In this document: positions 1 through 5,098 of the stretch, one piece after another
How positions within the stretch are numbered: the stretch's first letter is position 1
Layout: each line of letters begins with the position of its first letter
DNA from: Candidatus Parcubacteria bacterium
GTDB lineage: Bacteria; Patescibacteriota; Patescibacteriia; Patescibacteriales; UBA12075
Assembly: GCA_023142215.1 (NCBI GenBank)
Contig: JAGLJW010000009.1
Location: 1-8,957, forward strand
Direction of reading: 5' to 3'
Length of the DNA stretch: 8,957 bases
The notes under the pieces: model-generated
Database searches by the model: none
Told to the model about the DNA's origin: nothing
What the model saw: only the letters and a program-made list of their open reading frames with translations
Position numbers and translations under genes: made by a program

Positions 1-125
1 TATTTTCATTATTTTAATATAATTTATATTAATATAGTATTAGATTAACATTGATATTGTGGTATTGTCAAAAAAATAATAACTTTACGATTTTTTATAG
101 CCAGTAAGTAATTACCTCAATTATT

Positions 126-153
126 TTGACAAATAACAAAAACCTGATATTAT
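126..153 (+). promoter_or_regulatory. Sigma70-type promoter of the Nudix gene
   Basis: TTGACA (126-131), a 16-base spacer and TATTAT (148-153), with a TG dinucleotide at 145-146 giving an extended -10. Transcription would start near 160, leaving a leader of about 28 bases that contains the Shine-Dalgarno site. Seen directly; activity is inferred. Confidence 0.7.
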
Positions 154-174
154 ATAAATAAGTTCAATAATTCT

Positions 175-182
175 AAAGGAGG
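175..182 (+). promoter_or_regulatory. Strong Shine-Dalgarno site of the Nudix gene
   Basis: AAAGGAGG ends five bases before the ATG at 188, so it fixes the start. It is notable because glyA, folD, recA and the right-hand operon genes have no comparable site. Confidence 0.85.
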
Positions 183-187
183 AAAAT

Positions 188-589
188 ATGAAAAAAATTA
201 TTATTGCATCAGGCCCTGTTATTGTGGAAAATGATAAAGTTTTACTTAACAAACACGGAGATACAAATTTTTGGAAATTTTGTGGTGGTAGAGTTGAAAA
301 TTATGACCAAAATTTATTTGAAGCTGCTGAACGAGAAGTAATGGAAGAAATGGATATTAATATAATCGCTTTAAATAAAAAGCCTTATTTAATGCATGTT
401 GAAAAAGAAACACCTAATGGAAAAATTGACGTAATACTTGTTCATTTTCTTTGTGAAAGAGTTGGTAAAATAAATCCTGATAATGAAATTGATGAGTGGG
501 ACTGGATAGATATAAACAAGCTATCATCACACAAAGACTTAGGTCCTAATATAATACCAACATTAACTCATTTTGAATTTATCAAATAA
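188..589 (+). CDS. Nudix family hydrolase
   Basis: A 133-residue single-domain protein of the usual size for a MutT-like Nudix hydrolase. Members cleave nucleoside diphosphates linked to another group, often (d)NTPs or nucleotide sugars, using a divalent metal in the cytoplasm. The Nudix box lies at residues 34-57: it opens with the GGRVE turn (33-37) and contains the catalytic helix REVMEE (49-54), which supplies the metal-binding glutamates. The box deviates from the pattern GX5EX7REUXEEXGU. The first Glu is Asp40, there are eight rather than seven residues before Arg49, and the final Gly is Asp56. The gene has its own promoter, a strong Shine-Dalgarno site and a terminator, so it is probably a one-gene unit separate from glyA. 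The substrate cannot be told from sequence. Family assignment is confident. Confidence 0.9.
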   Translation: MKKIIIASGPVIVENDKVLLNKHGDTNFWKFCGGRVENYDQNLFEAAEREVMEEMDINIIALNKKPYLMHVEKETPNGKIDVILVHFLCERVGKINPDNEIDEWDWIDINKLSSHKDLGPNIIPTLTHFEFIK

Positions 590-611
590 AACAAAAAATA
601 ACACTCACGAT

Positions 612-636
612 AAACACTACAAAAGTAGTGTTTTTT
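612..636 (+). terminator. Rho-independent terminator after the Nudix gene
   Basis: A perfect stem, AAACACTAC (612-620) with GTAGTGTTT (625-633), closes an AAAA loop and runs into a T-tract to 636. It separates the Nudix transcript from glyA. Confidence 0.85.
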
Positions 637-652
637 ATATAAAAATTATTTT

Positions 653-681
653 TTGACAAATAATAAATGCTAAGCTAATAT
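653..681 (+). promoter_or_regulatory. Probable promoter of glyA
   Basis: TTGACA (653-658), 17 bases, then TAATAT (676-681, four of six consensus positions). The predicted start is near 688, giving an A-rich leader of about 28 bases without a Shine-Dalgarno site. The -35 context TTTTGACAAATAA is shared with the Nudix promoter. Confidence 0.55.
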
Positions 682-715
682 TAAAATATAATTGAACTAA
701 ATAAATTAAAAAAAT

Positions 716-1963
716 ATGAATTATCCTGCTTTAAAATTACAAGACGAAGAAATTTTTCAAACTATTAAAAATGAAGAAAAAAGACAAGCTGAAGAAATGG
801 AAATGATTGCTTCTGAAAATTATGTTTCTAGCGCTGTTCTTGAAGCTATGGGAACTATTTTAACTAATAAATATTCTGAAGGCTATCCAGGAAAAAGATA
901 TTATGGTGGAAATCAAATAATTGATGACGTTGAAAATATTGCAATTGAACGAGCTAAAAAACTTTTTGGTGCTGAACATGTTAATGTTCAACCATTGTCA
1001 GGCTCCCCTGCAAATGCTGCTGTATATATGGCATTTTTAAAACCAGGCGATAAAGTGCTTGGGCTTAAACTTGATCATGGAGGACATTTATCTCACGGAC
1101 ATCCTGTAAATTTTTCTGGGATGTTGTATAATTTTGTACAATACGAAGTAGATATAGATACTGGAAAAATTGATATGGAAGAAGTTAGAAAAATTGCAAA
1201 AAAAGAAAAACCAAAAATGATTGTGGCTGGATACTCTGCTTATAGTCGTGAAATTGAATGGGAAAAATTTCAAGAAATTGCAGATGAAGTTGGAGCTTTT
1301 ACTTTTGCAGATATTGCCCACACGGCAGGATTAATTGCCGGTGAACAAATGAAAAATCCAGTTCCAATTTTTGATGTTGTTTCAACAACAACTCACAAAA
1401 CACTACGAGGACCAAGAGGTGCAATGATAATGTGTAAAAAAGAATTTGCTAAACAAATTGATAGAGCTGTTTTTCCAGGAATGCAAGGCGGTCCACATGA
1501 TCATATTAATGCTGCTAAAGCAGTTGCTTTTGGTGAAGCTTTAAAAGATGACTTTAAAAAATACTCAGCTCAAACAATAAAAAATGCTAAAGCAATGGCA
1601 GATGAATTTATAAAACTGGGTTATAAAGTAATTTCAGATGGAACAGACAATCATTTAGCCGTAGTAGATATGACCAGCAAAGGACTAACAGGAAAAGAAG
1701 CCGAAACAATTCTTGATAGAATTGGAATTTCTGTAAGTCGCTCAACTATACCAAACGACCCAAATCCCCCAATGAATCCAAGCGGAGTAAGATTCGGAAC
1801 ACCTGCTATCACAACCCGTGGAATGAAAGAAGCAGATGTTAGAAGAATTATCAATTGGATTAATAACGCCATTGAAAATAAAGACGAAATTGAAATACTT
1901 GAAAAAATTAAAGACGAGGTTGTCGCACTTTGCAAAGCTAATCCCATTCCAACTGCTAAATAA
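716..1963 (+). CDS. glyA: Serine hydroxymethyltransferase
   Basis: A cytoplasmic pyridoxal-phosphate enzyme that interconverts serine plus tetrahydrofolate with glycine plus 5,10-methylenetetrahydrofolate, the main entry of one-carbon units. The protein has 415 residues, close to E. coli GlyA (417), and looks complete. Visible hallmarks are the N-terminal ENYVS and YSEGYPGKRYYGG segments (residues 34-65), LDHGGHLSHG (119-128) in the cofactor region and FADIAHTAGLIAG (197-209) with the cofactor-contacting Asp199 and His202. The TTTHKTLRGPRG block (224-235) carries the Schiff-base lysine Lys228, and GVRFGTPA (357-364) carries the substrate-carboxylate arginine Arg359. The ATG at 716 lacks a Shine-Dalgarno site and follows an A-rich leader, but homology starts immediately after it. 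folD follows 142 bases downstream on the same strand and uses the product of this reaction. No plus-strand terminator of quality lies between them, so co-transcription is possible. Confidence 0.97.
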   Translation: MNYPALKLQDEEIFQTIKNEEKRQAEEMEMIASENYVSSAVLEAMGTILTNKYSEGYPGKRYYGGNQIIDDVENIAIERAKKLFGAEHVNVQPLSGSPANAAVYMAFLKPGDKVLGLKLDHGGHLSHGHPVNFSGMLYNFVQYEVDIDTGKIDMEEVRKIAKKEKPKMIVAGYSAYSREIEWEKFQEIADEVGAFTFADIAHTAGLIAGEQMKNPVPIFDVVSTTTHKTLRGPRGAMIMCKKEFAKQIDRAVFPGMQGGPHDHINAAKAVAFGEALKDDFKKYSAQTIKNAKAMADEFIKLGYKVISDGTDNHLAVVDMTSKGLTGKEAETILDRIGISVSRSTIPNDPNPPMNPSGVRFGTPAITTRGMKEADVRRIINWINNAIENKDEIEILEKIKDEVVALCKANPIPTAK

Positions 1964-1994
1964 AAACTGATGCTCAAAAAAGATACTAGAATAC

Positions 1995-2027
1995 AAAAAA
2001 CACCGCCAGAATTAACTGACGGTGTTT
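1995..2027 (-). terminator. Minus-strand intrinsic terminator in the glyA-folD gap
   Basis: On the minus strand AAACACCGTCAG (2027-2016) pairs with CTGGCGGTGTTT (2009-1998) around a six-base loop, and T's run from 2000 to 1995. The single T.G wobble (2019/2006) becomes an A.C mismatch on the plus strand, where only three T's follow. It therefore works best for minus-strand transcription, although no protein gene on that strand ends here. Confidence 0.7.
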
Positions 2028-2079
2028 CAGGGGGTCTACTTAAAGACGAAACATTAAGCCTGCCCTACCTGTCGTAATT
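1995..2079 (-). ncRNA. Candidate small RNA A, opposite the glyA-folD gap
   Basis: Read on the minus strand, the element has a 5' box AGGTAGGGCAGGC (2070-2058). A short hairpin follows (GTCT and AGAC, 2047-2034, loop TTAAGT), then a 12-bp terminator stem and six T's. A second copy with the same layout lies at 2943-3019: box AGGTAAGGCAAGC, hairpin and the same terminator arms, with 44 against 43 bases from box to terminator. A TTGACA / TATAAT pair upstream (2112-2086) predicts a start near 2079 and a transcript of about 85 bases. No function or known RNA family is recognised. It could instead be the minus-strand terminator plus a conserved DNA element. Confidence 0.5.
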
Positions 2080-2085
2080 ATTTAT

Positions 2086-2112
2086 ATTATACATCAAAAA
2101 AAAATATGTCAA
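2086..2112 (-). promoter_or_regulatory. Antisense promoter overlapping the folD start
   Basis: On the minus strand TTGACA (2112-2107) and TATAAT (2091-2086) both match consensus, but the spacer is only 15 bases, shorter than the usual 16-18. The -35 hexamer overlaps the folD start codon. It points away from folD into candidate RNA A. Confidence 0.45.
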
Positions 2113-2921
2113 ATAAAAAAATAGACGGTCAAATATTGGCTGAAAAAATAAAAGATAAAATCACTAAAGAAATTTTTGAACTTGGTATTAGACCAAATTT
2201 AGCTATTATTTTAATTGGAGAAAGATCGGATTCAAGGCTATATGTAGATCTTAAAGAACACGAAGCTAAAAAAGTTGGTATTGATACTCACACTTATAAA
2301 TGCCCAACTGAAACGTCAGAAGAAGAAATTTTAGCAATGATTAATCATCTTAATGAAGATGAGTTAATAGACGGAATTTTAGTTCAACTTCCTCTTCCTG
2401 ATAAATTTAATACTGATAAAATAATAAAAGCTCTTAACCCAAACAAAGACGTTGACGGTTTTCATCCTGATAATAAAAATAATATCATATCTCCAGTCCA
2501 TGGAACGGTTCTGGAAATGCTAAATAGCATTAGTTGTGATTTAAAAAACAAAAATATTATTATAATTTCAAATTCCAAAACTTTTGGAGATCCACTTGCT
2601 AAACTGCTTGAAGAGAAAAATGCTATCACGAAAGTAATAAATAGCAAAGATAGAAATCTTGCAGAAGAAACAATCAAAGCAGACATTCTAATTACCGCTG
2701 TCGGAAAACCTCACTTTATTAAAAAAGAAATGATTAAAGATGAAACAGTAATAATTGATATTGGTATTACTAAAAAAGATACTCATGTTTTAGGAGACGT
2801 TGACTACAAAAATGTTTTAAAAAAAGTAAGTTATATCACACCAGTACCTGGGGGTGTTGGTCCAATGACAATAGCTATGCTTTTTAAAAATACTTTAAAA
2901 CTATACAAATTGAAACATTAA
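2106..2921 (+). CDS. folD: Methylenetetrahydrofolate dehydrogenase / cyclohydrolase
   Basis: A bifunctional cytoplasmic enzyme that oxidises 5,10-methylene-THF to 5,10-methenyl-THF and hydrolyses that to 10-formyl-THF, feeding purine and formyl-methionine synthesis. It has 271 residues, slightly shorter than E. coli FolD (288). The catalytic domain shows YVDLK (46-50, with the conserved Tyr46 and catalytic Lys50), LVQLPLP (92-98) and KDVDGFHP (114-121). The cofactor domain shows NSKTFGDPLAKLL (156-168), ITAVGKP (196-202), IDIGI (217-221), LGDVDY (229-234) and TPVPGGVGPMT (245-255). Two motifs are divergent. The usual PCTPxG segment reads ISPVHGT (128-134), and the usual GRS at the start of the nucleotide site is SNS (155-157), losing the arginine associated with the NADP phosphate. 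The ATG at 2106 has an A-rich leader without a Shine-Dalgarno site. It pairs functionally with upstream glyA. Confidence 0.95.
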   Translation: MSNKKIDGQILAEKIKDKITKEIFELGIRPNLAIILIGERSDSRLYVDLKEHEAKKVGIDTHTYKCPTETSEEEILAMINHLNEDELIDGILVQLPLPDKFNTDKIIKALNPNKDVDGFHPDNKNNIISPVHGTVLEMLNSISCDLKNKNIIIISNSKTFGDPLAKLLEEKNAITKVINSKDRNLAEETIKADILITAVGKPHFIKKEMIKDETVIIDIGITKKDTHVLGDVDYKNVLKKVSYITPVPGGVGPMTIAMLFKNTLKLYKLKH

Positions 2922-2942
2922 TTTTTATTTAAAAAAACAAAT

Positions 2943-2980
2943 AAAAACACCGCCAAATATTGAGTACAGGCGGTGTTTTT
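2943..2980. terminator. Bidirectional terminator between folD and RNA B
   Basis: Perfect 12-bp stem, AAAAACACCGCC (2943-2954) with GGCGGTGTTTTT (2969-2980), around a 14-base loop. The outer A/T pairs give five T's in either direction. It can end folD on the plus strand and the candidate RNA B on the minus strand. Confidence 0.8.
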
Positions 2981-3019
2981 ACGATCCGAAGATCATATAT
3001 CCCCATGCTTGCCTTACCT
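2943..3019 (-). ncRNA. Candidate small RNA B, downstream of folD, opposite strand
   Basis: Second copy of the element at 1995-2079. On the minus strand it begins with AGGTAAGGCAAGC (3019-3007). A hairpin ATGATC-TTCG-GATCGT (2996-2981) follows, with a UUCG tetraloop closed by C-G, a hallmark of stable RNA. It ends in a 12-bp terminator stem carrying the same AACACCGCC arm as copy A. On the plus strand the tetraloop would be the ordinary CGAA, which favours minus-strand transcription. A weak promoter candidate, TTGTGG (3052-3047), 16 bases, TATCTT (3030-3025), would start transcription at about the first base of the box. Function unknown. Confidence 0.45.
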
Positions 3020-3125
3020 AATAAAAGATAAAGCAGGAAAGAGAGGCCACAAGTTGCTGGGGCTTATATTATTTAATCCAGACATGTGGCCGTGTAGCTT
3101 TGTTGGTTATTGAATTCAATTAACA

Positions 3126-3144
3126 TTAATTAATTAATTAATTA
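3126..3144. repeat. TTAA tetranucleotide microsatellite
   Basis: Nearly five tandem copies of TTAA lie in the loop of the long hairpin at 3094-3163. Just before them is the perfect 12-base palindrome ATTGAATTCAAT (3109-3120). Such short tandem repeats can vary in length between strains. Confidence 0.8.
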
Positions 3145-3216
3145 CAAAAACCAACAAGGCTACAATAAAAGATCGAAAGTCAAGGGAAAGTTAATAAAAA
3201 TACTAACAAAACCCTC

Positions 3217-3269
3217 AAAGAACGAAGTTATTATTTTTTAAATAAAACAATAATCTTGTTCTTTTTTTT
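3217..3269 (+). terminator. Plus-strand intrinsic terminator with eight T's
   Basis: AAAGAAC (3217-3223) pairs with GTTCTTT (3258-3264) and TTATT (3228-3232) with AATAA (3249-3253), joined by G.T wobbles and one mismatch. T's run 3262-3269. It lies about 240 bases beyond the folD terminator and so implies a separate plus-strand transcript. Confidence 0.6.
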
Positions 3270-3286
3270 GTTTTTATTCAATTGTA

Positions 3287-3353
3287 AAAGTACTTCAGTA
3301 AAAATACTGAAATACTTTAAATGAATTTTAAATTTATTAATAATTCACTTAAA
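3287..3353 (-). other. Two abutting hairpins, probable minus-strand RNA structure
   Basis: 3287-3300 pairs with 3305-3318 (14 positions, AAAA loop on plus). 3316-3327 pairs with 3342-3353 (12 positions). Each has exactly one non-Watson-Crick pair, and in both it is C.A or A.C on plus but G.T on minus. This suggests the structures matter in minus-strand RNA, possibly the 3' untranslated region of the gene at 3406-3744. The last hairpin, followed by TTTT on the minus strand, could act as a weak terminator. Confidence 0.4.
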
Positions 3354-3363
3354 ATATTCCAAT

Positions 3364-3404
3364 TTGGGTCTATCGCCAAACTACAGTTTTAGCAACAGAC
3401 CCAA
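3364..3404 (-). other. Hairpin directly after the 3406-3744 stop codon
   Basis: TTGGGTCT (3364-3371) pairs with AGACCCAA (3397-3404). An inner stem in the loop is better on the minus strand, again through a G.T wobble. It begins two bases past the stop codon of the minus-strand gene. No T-tract follows, so it looks more like a 3'-end stabilising or processing structure than a terminator. Confidence 0.45.
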
Positions 3405-3405
3405 T

Positions 3406-3744
3406 CTAACAACTAGCTTTATATTCTATTAAAGAATAAGAATTTGTACTTTCTAAAAAATATACTTTTTGCGTTTCTTCTTGGCTAACTTGAGCAGTAT
3501 TAACGGAGTTATAAACAAAACTCAACACCAATGCCGTACTTATAACAATAAAAAAAGCAATGGACAGACTAATTATGAGTCCAGACGGGCTGAACTCCTG
3601 TTCCACTGCTTTCTTTTTAAGCCTACTATAATATTTCCAACCAATGTGTTCGAAATGTAAAGTATTAGCTTTATAATAAGTATCAATTTTTTCCATTTGA
3701 TTTTTATTTTTATTTTTGCAATGGTTCTTAGAATTCTCACTCAT
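3406..3744 (-). CDS. Small single-pass membrane protein, function unknown
   Basis: I do not recognise a family. From the ATG at 3744 it is 112 residues. The N-terminal half is hydrophilic and lysine/asparagine-rich. One hydrophobic helix follows (about residues 54-78, GLIISLSIAFFIVISTALVL and onward), then a 34-residue polar tail ending in Cys. Lys43-Lys45 before the helix predict the N-terminus inside the cell and the tail outside. A GTG at 3747, directly before the ATG, is an alternative start giving 113 residues. The strong promoter at 3784-3756 predicts transcription starting near 3749, only a few bases before either start, so translation would be nearly leaderless. Promoter placement and the lack of frame breaks support a real gene, but without a recognised homologue it could be spurious. 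The region upstream carries the ATTGTATCA array. Confidence 0.6.
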   Translation of the reverse strand: MSENSKNHCKNKNKNQMEKIDTYYKANTLHFEHIGWKYYSRLKKKAVEQEFSPSGLIISLSIAFFIVISTALVLSFVYNSVNTAQVSQEETQKVYFLESTNSYSLIEYKASC

Positions 3745-3755
3745 CACCTATTATT

Positions 3756-3784
3756 AGTATATCAAATATATCAACTTTTGTCAA
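3756..3784 (-). promoter_or_regulatory. Strong promoter of the small membrane protein gene
   Basis: On the minus strand TTGACA (3784-3779), 17 bases, TATACT (3761-3756), preceded by TGA, an extended -10. The expected start at about 3749 is two bases before the GTG at 3747 and five before the ATG at 3744, leaving no room for a ribosome-binding site. Confidence 0.75.
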
Positions 3785-3964
3785 TCATAAATTAACAAAA
3801 CACGTATCAACATCAGTAAATTTCCAAAAAACATCTAATATAAGATATAATTTAATTACAACAAACAACATTCACTTCCAGCTACCCAAAATAGTTTTCA
3901 ACAGCAAATTCAAGTTGTTCTATAAAAAGTTGCTTAAAATATAAAATATTGTTCTGCCAACAAA

Positions 3965-4160
3965 TAATTGTATCATTCTTTTGTTGATTGTATCAATACT
4001 TTGAAAATAAAATAAATAAATTACTTATATTAGCAGAAACTACTAAAATTTAATTGCATCATTTATAATTTAATTGTATCATTTTTGTACTAAATACTAC
4101 TCTAATTGTATCATTTTTGATACAATTATGTCAATATTATGAGTTAAAATGATACAATTA
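3965..4160. repeat. Array of seven ATTGTATCA-type sites
   Basis: Five plus-orientation copies have cores at 3967, 3987, 4053 (with GCATCA), 4073 and 4105. Two inverted copies, TGATACAAT, sit at 4118 and 4150. Most extend to TAATTGTATCATT. Copies five and six form a perfect 11-bp inverted repeat around TTTT (4103-4128). Spacings are 20, 20 and 32 bases, with 32 again between the inverted copies, close to whole helical turns. The outer pair (4073/4150) and inner pair (4105/4118) share the same centre. This looks like an operator or nucleoprotein array rather than a terminator, since no T-tract follows. Confidence 0.7.
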
Positions 4161-4178
4161 GCATATATTCCATTTAAA

Positions 4179-4916
4179 CTATTCTTTTGCATTTTTCCAA
4201 AGCATTTCAAAGTAATTTTTATAAGCAACCTGAAAATCTTTATTTTTTATTTCTATTGCAAATACTTCGCTGCCAAAAGAAGAGAGAATTACAAAACTAG
4301 TATAAACTTCAAACGTAACTGGCGAAGCTTGATTTTGACTTATGAATCTATATTCAAAAATAGGTCTTGAAATATTTTCTACCTCTTCTCGCAAAGATTC
4401 ATCATAAAGAATTCTTATTTTAATATTTTTTCTTTTCCTAATTTTATCAATTTTCTCCAAAGATTTTGAAGTTTTCATTACATTCATCCACTCACTCACA
4501 ACACTCCCGGCTAAAACTAAAATTTCGCCATTATCTGGCATATTTTCGTCAACTTTTACCAATAACTCACGATATGGTTTTTCTCCTTCATAAATTCTAA
4601 TTTCCTGACCTTTTTTCTGACCTTTTAATTTTGCTTTTACCTCTTTCGCTACTTTCCTCGCAACTTTTTCTTGATATTTTAAATTATCTAGAATATTATC
4701 AGGATTAGCAACTCTAAAATTATTCCTAGAATTTTTGGTACTTTTAATAATCATATTTCTCATCTCTAATCCAGCCAAAGCATCATAAGCAACTTGCCTG
4801 TGCATTTTTGTTTTAGCAATAATAGGTCCAACTGTGTTCTCTCCAATTTCTAAAAGAGTATTATAAACAATTATTTCATTATTAGTTAAACCAAGTAATT
4901 TAAGTTCTTTGTTCAT
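4179..4916 (-). CDS. TrmB family transcriptional regulator
   Basis: A 245-residue cytoplasmic DNA-binding protein. Residues 1-75 form a winged helix typical of TrmB (LGLTNNEIIVYNTLLEIGENTVGPIIAKTKM onward, then RQVAYDALAGLEMRNMI). A charged linker helix follows (about 78-104), then a C-terminal sensor-type domain beginning IRIYEGEKPYRELL (106-119) and ending FEMLWKNAKE (236-245), the usual tail of this family. Archaeal TrmB proteins sense sugars, but many bacterial members have unknown ligands, and none can be assigned here. The gene has a consensus promoter and is divergent from the REC-like gene at 5106, so mutual or auto-regulation through the TTGTCAACA boxes is plausible but inferred. The ATG at 4916 has no Shine-Dalgarno site. 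The ATTGTATCA array begins 18 bases past the stop codon. Confidence 0.85.
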   Translation of the reverse strand: MNKELKLLGLTNNEIIVYNTLLEIGENTVGPIIAKTKMHRQVAYDALAGLEMRNMIIKSTKNSRNNFRVANPDNILDNLKYQEKVARKVAKEVKAKLKGQKKGQEIRIYEGEKPYRELLVKVDENMPDNGEILVLAGSVVSEWMNVMKTSKSLEKIDKIRKRKNIKIRILYDESLREEVENISRPIFEYRFISQNQASPVTFEVYTSFVILSSFGSEVFAIEIKNKDFQVAYKNYFEMLWKNAKE

Positions 4917-4975
4917 AAAAATTTATTGTCAATTAAAATCTGACTTAAATATTAAATTTATTTAATCTTATTATA

Positions 4976-5004
4976 ATTATATATCATAATATTCCTGTTG
5001 TCAA
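4976..5004 (-). promoter_or_regulatory. Perfect-consensus promoter of the trmB-like gene
   Basis: On the minus strand TTGACA (5004-4999), exactly 17 bases, TATAAT (4981-4976): both hexamers are full consensus. A second TTGACA (5013-5008) with TATTAT (4991-4986) at 16 bases overlaps it. The leader would be about 50 bases. Confidence 0.75.
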
Positions 5005-5031
5005 CATTGTCAACAAGAAACTGTTGACAAT
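4996..5031. promoter_or_regulatory. Candidate operator: repeated TTGTCAACA boxes
   Basis: Two head-to-tail copies of TTGTCAACA (4998-5006 and 5007-5015) and one inverted copy (5022-5030). The second and third form a perfect 10-bp inverted repeat, ATTGTCAACA / TGTTGACAAT, with a 6-base gap. The first sits in the palindrome TGTTG-T-CAACA (4996-5006). All three overlap -35 hexamers of the divergent promoters, so a bound repressor would block both genes. Part of the similarity is forced by the TTGACA hexamers themselves. Confidence 0.5.
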
Positions 5032-5052
5032 ATTATTTTAGTGTGCTATCTT
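5024..5052 (+). promoter_or_regulatory. Promoter of the REC-like gene
   Basis: TTGACA (5024-5029), 17 bases, TATCTT (5047-5052) with TG at 5044-5045 as an extended -10. The leader would be about 45 bases and ends in a good Shine-Dalgarno site. Confidence 0.65.
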
Positions 5053-5090
5053 AGTCTAACAACAATAAAGTTGTTAAAACGATCTTTAAA

Positions 5091-5098
5091 AAAAGGAG
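5091..5098 (+). promoter_or_regulatory. Shine-Dalgarno site of the REC-like gene
   Basis: AAAAGGAG lies seven bases before the ATG at 5106 and fixes the start. It is one of only two strong sites in the window. Confidence 0.8.

Larger units (their letters stand above)
3045..3269 (+). ncRNA. Candidate structured RNA in the folD-3406 gap
   Basis: No protein gene lies here, but strong hairpins follow each other on the plus strand. GGCCACA (3045-3051) pairs with TGTGGCC (3085-3091), enclosing an inner CTGGG/TCCAG stem (3057-3061, 3077-3081). GTAGCTTTGTTGGTT (3094-3108) pairs with 3149-3163 over 15 bp around a 40-base A/T loop. A weaker AGGG/GTTA with TAAC/CCCT hairpin spans about 3183-3215. Last comes a terminator with eight T's (3217-3269). 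Wobbles in the long stem (T3099.G3158) and in the terminator (G3224.T3257) would be A.C mismatches on the other strand, so plus-strand RNA is favoured. I see no signature of RNase P RNA, SRP RNA or tmRNA. No good promoter was found, so the 5' end is a guess. Confidence 0.4.
3748..4178. other. Gene-free stretch between the small membrane gene and trmB
   Basis: 431 bases with no credible reading frame on either strand. It holds the promoter of the small membrane protein gene at the left (3756-3784) and the ATTGTATCA array at the right (3965-4160). I see nothing recognisable in the A/T-rich 3785-3964. No terminator with a T-tract follows the trmB stop on the minus strand. Confidence 0.7.

Noticed and set aside
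1088..1321. Minus-strand reading frame inside glyA
   Set aside because: Low-complexity Phe/Ser/Asn translation, fully antisense to an unmistakable GlyA; a shadow frame. The frames at 1651-1977 and 1742-1996 are rejected for the same reason.
1964..2105. Tetrahydrofolate riboswitch before folD
   Set aside because: The conserved motifs I know for the THF riboswitch are not visible, and the hairpins here favour the opposite strand.
2943..3019. Leader peptide in candidate RNA B (ATG after the AGGTAAGG box, at about 3007)
   Set aside because: The equivalent frame in copy A stops after four codons, so coding is not conserved; the RNA structure explains both better.
3000..3270. RNase P RNA, SRP RNA or tmRNA
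   Set aside because: An AGGAAAG near 3035 recalls the RNase P core, but the other conserved blocks, the SRP GGAAG loop and a tmRNA tag frame were not found.
3469..3660. Plus-strand 63-residue frame opposite the small membrane gene
   Set aside because: The minus-strand frame has a strong promoter and a clear membrane helix; this one has neither a promoter nor a start signal.
4103..4128. Terminator of the TrmB-like gene
   Set aside because: The inverted repeat is A/T-rich with no T-tract on the minus strand and belongs to the wider ATTGTATCA array.
3965..4160. CRISPR array
   Set aside because: Repeats are only 9-13 bases, occur in both orientations and at unequal spacing (20, 66, 32), with no unique spacers of constant length and no cas gene.
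4149..4370. Plus-strand reading frame overlapping the trmB 3' end
   Set aside because: Antisense to conserved TrmB sequence, no ribosome-binding site, biased composition.
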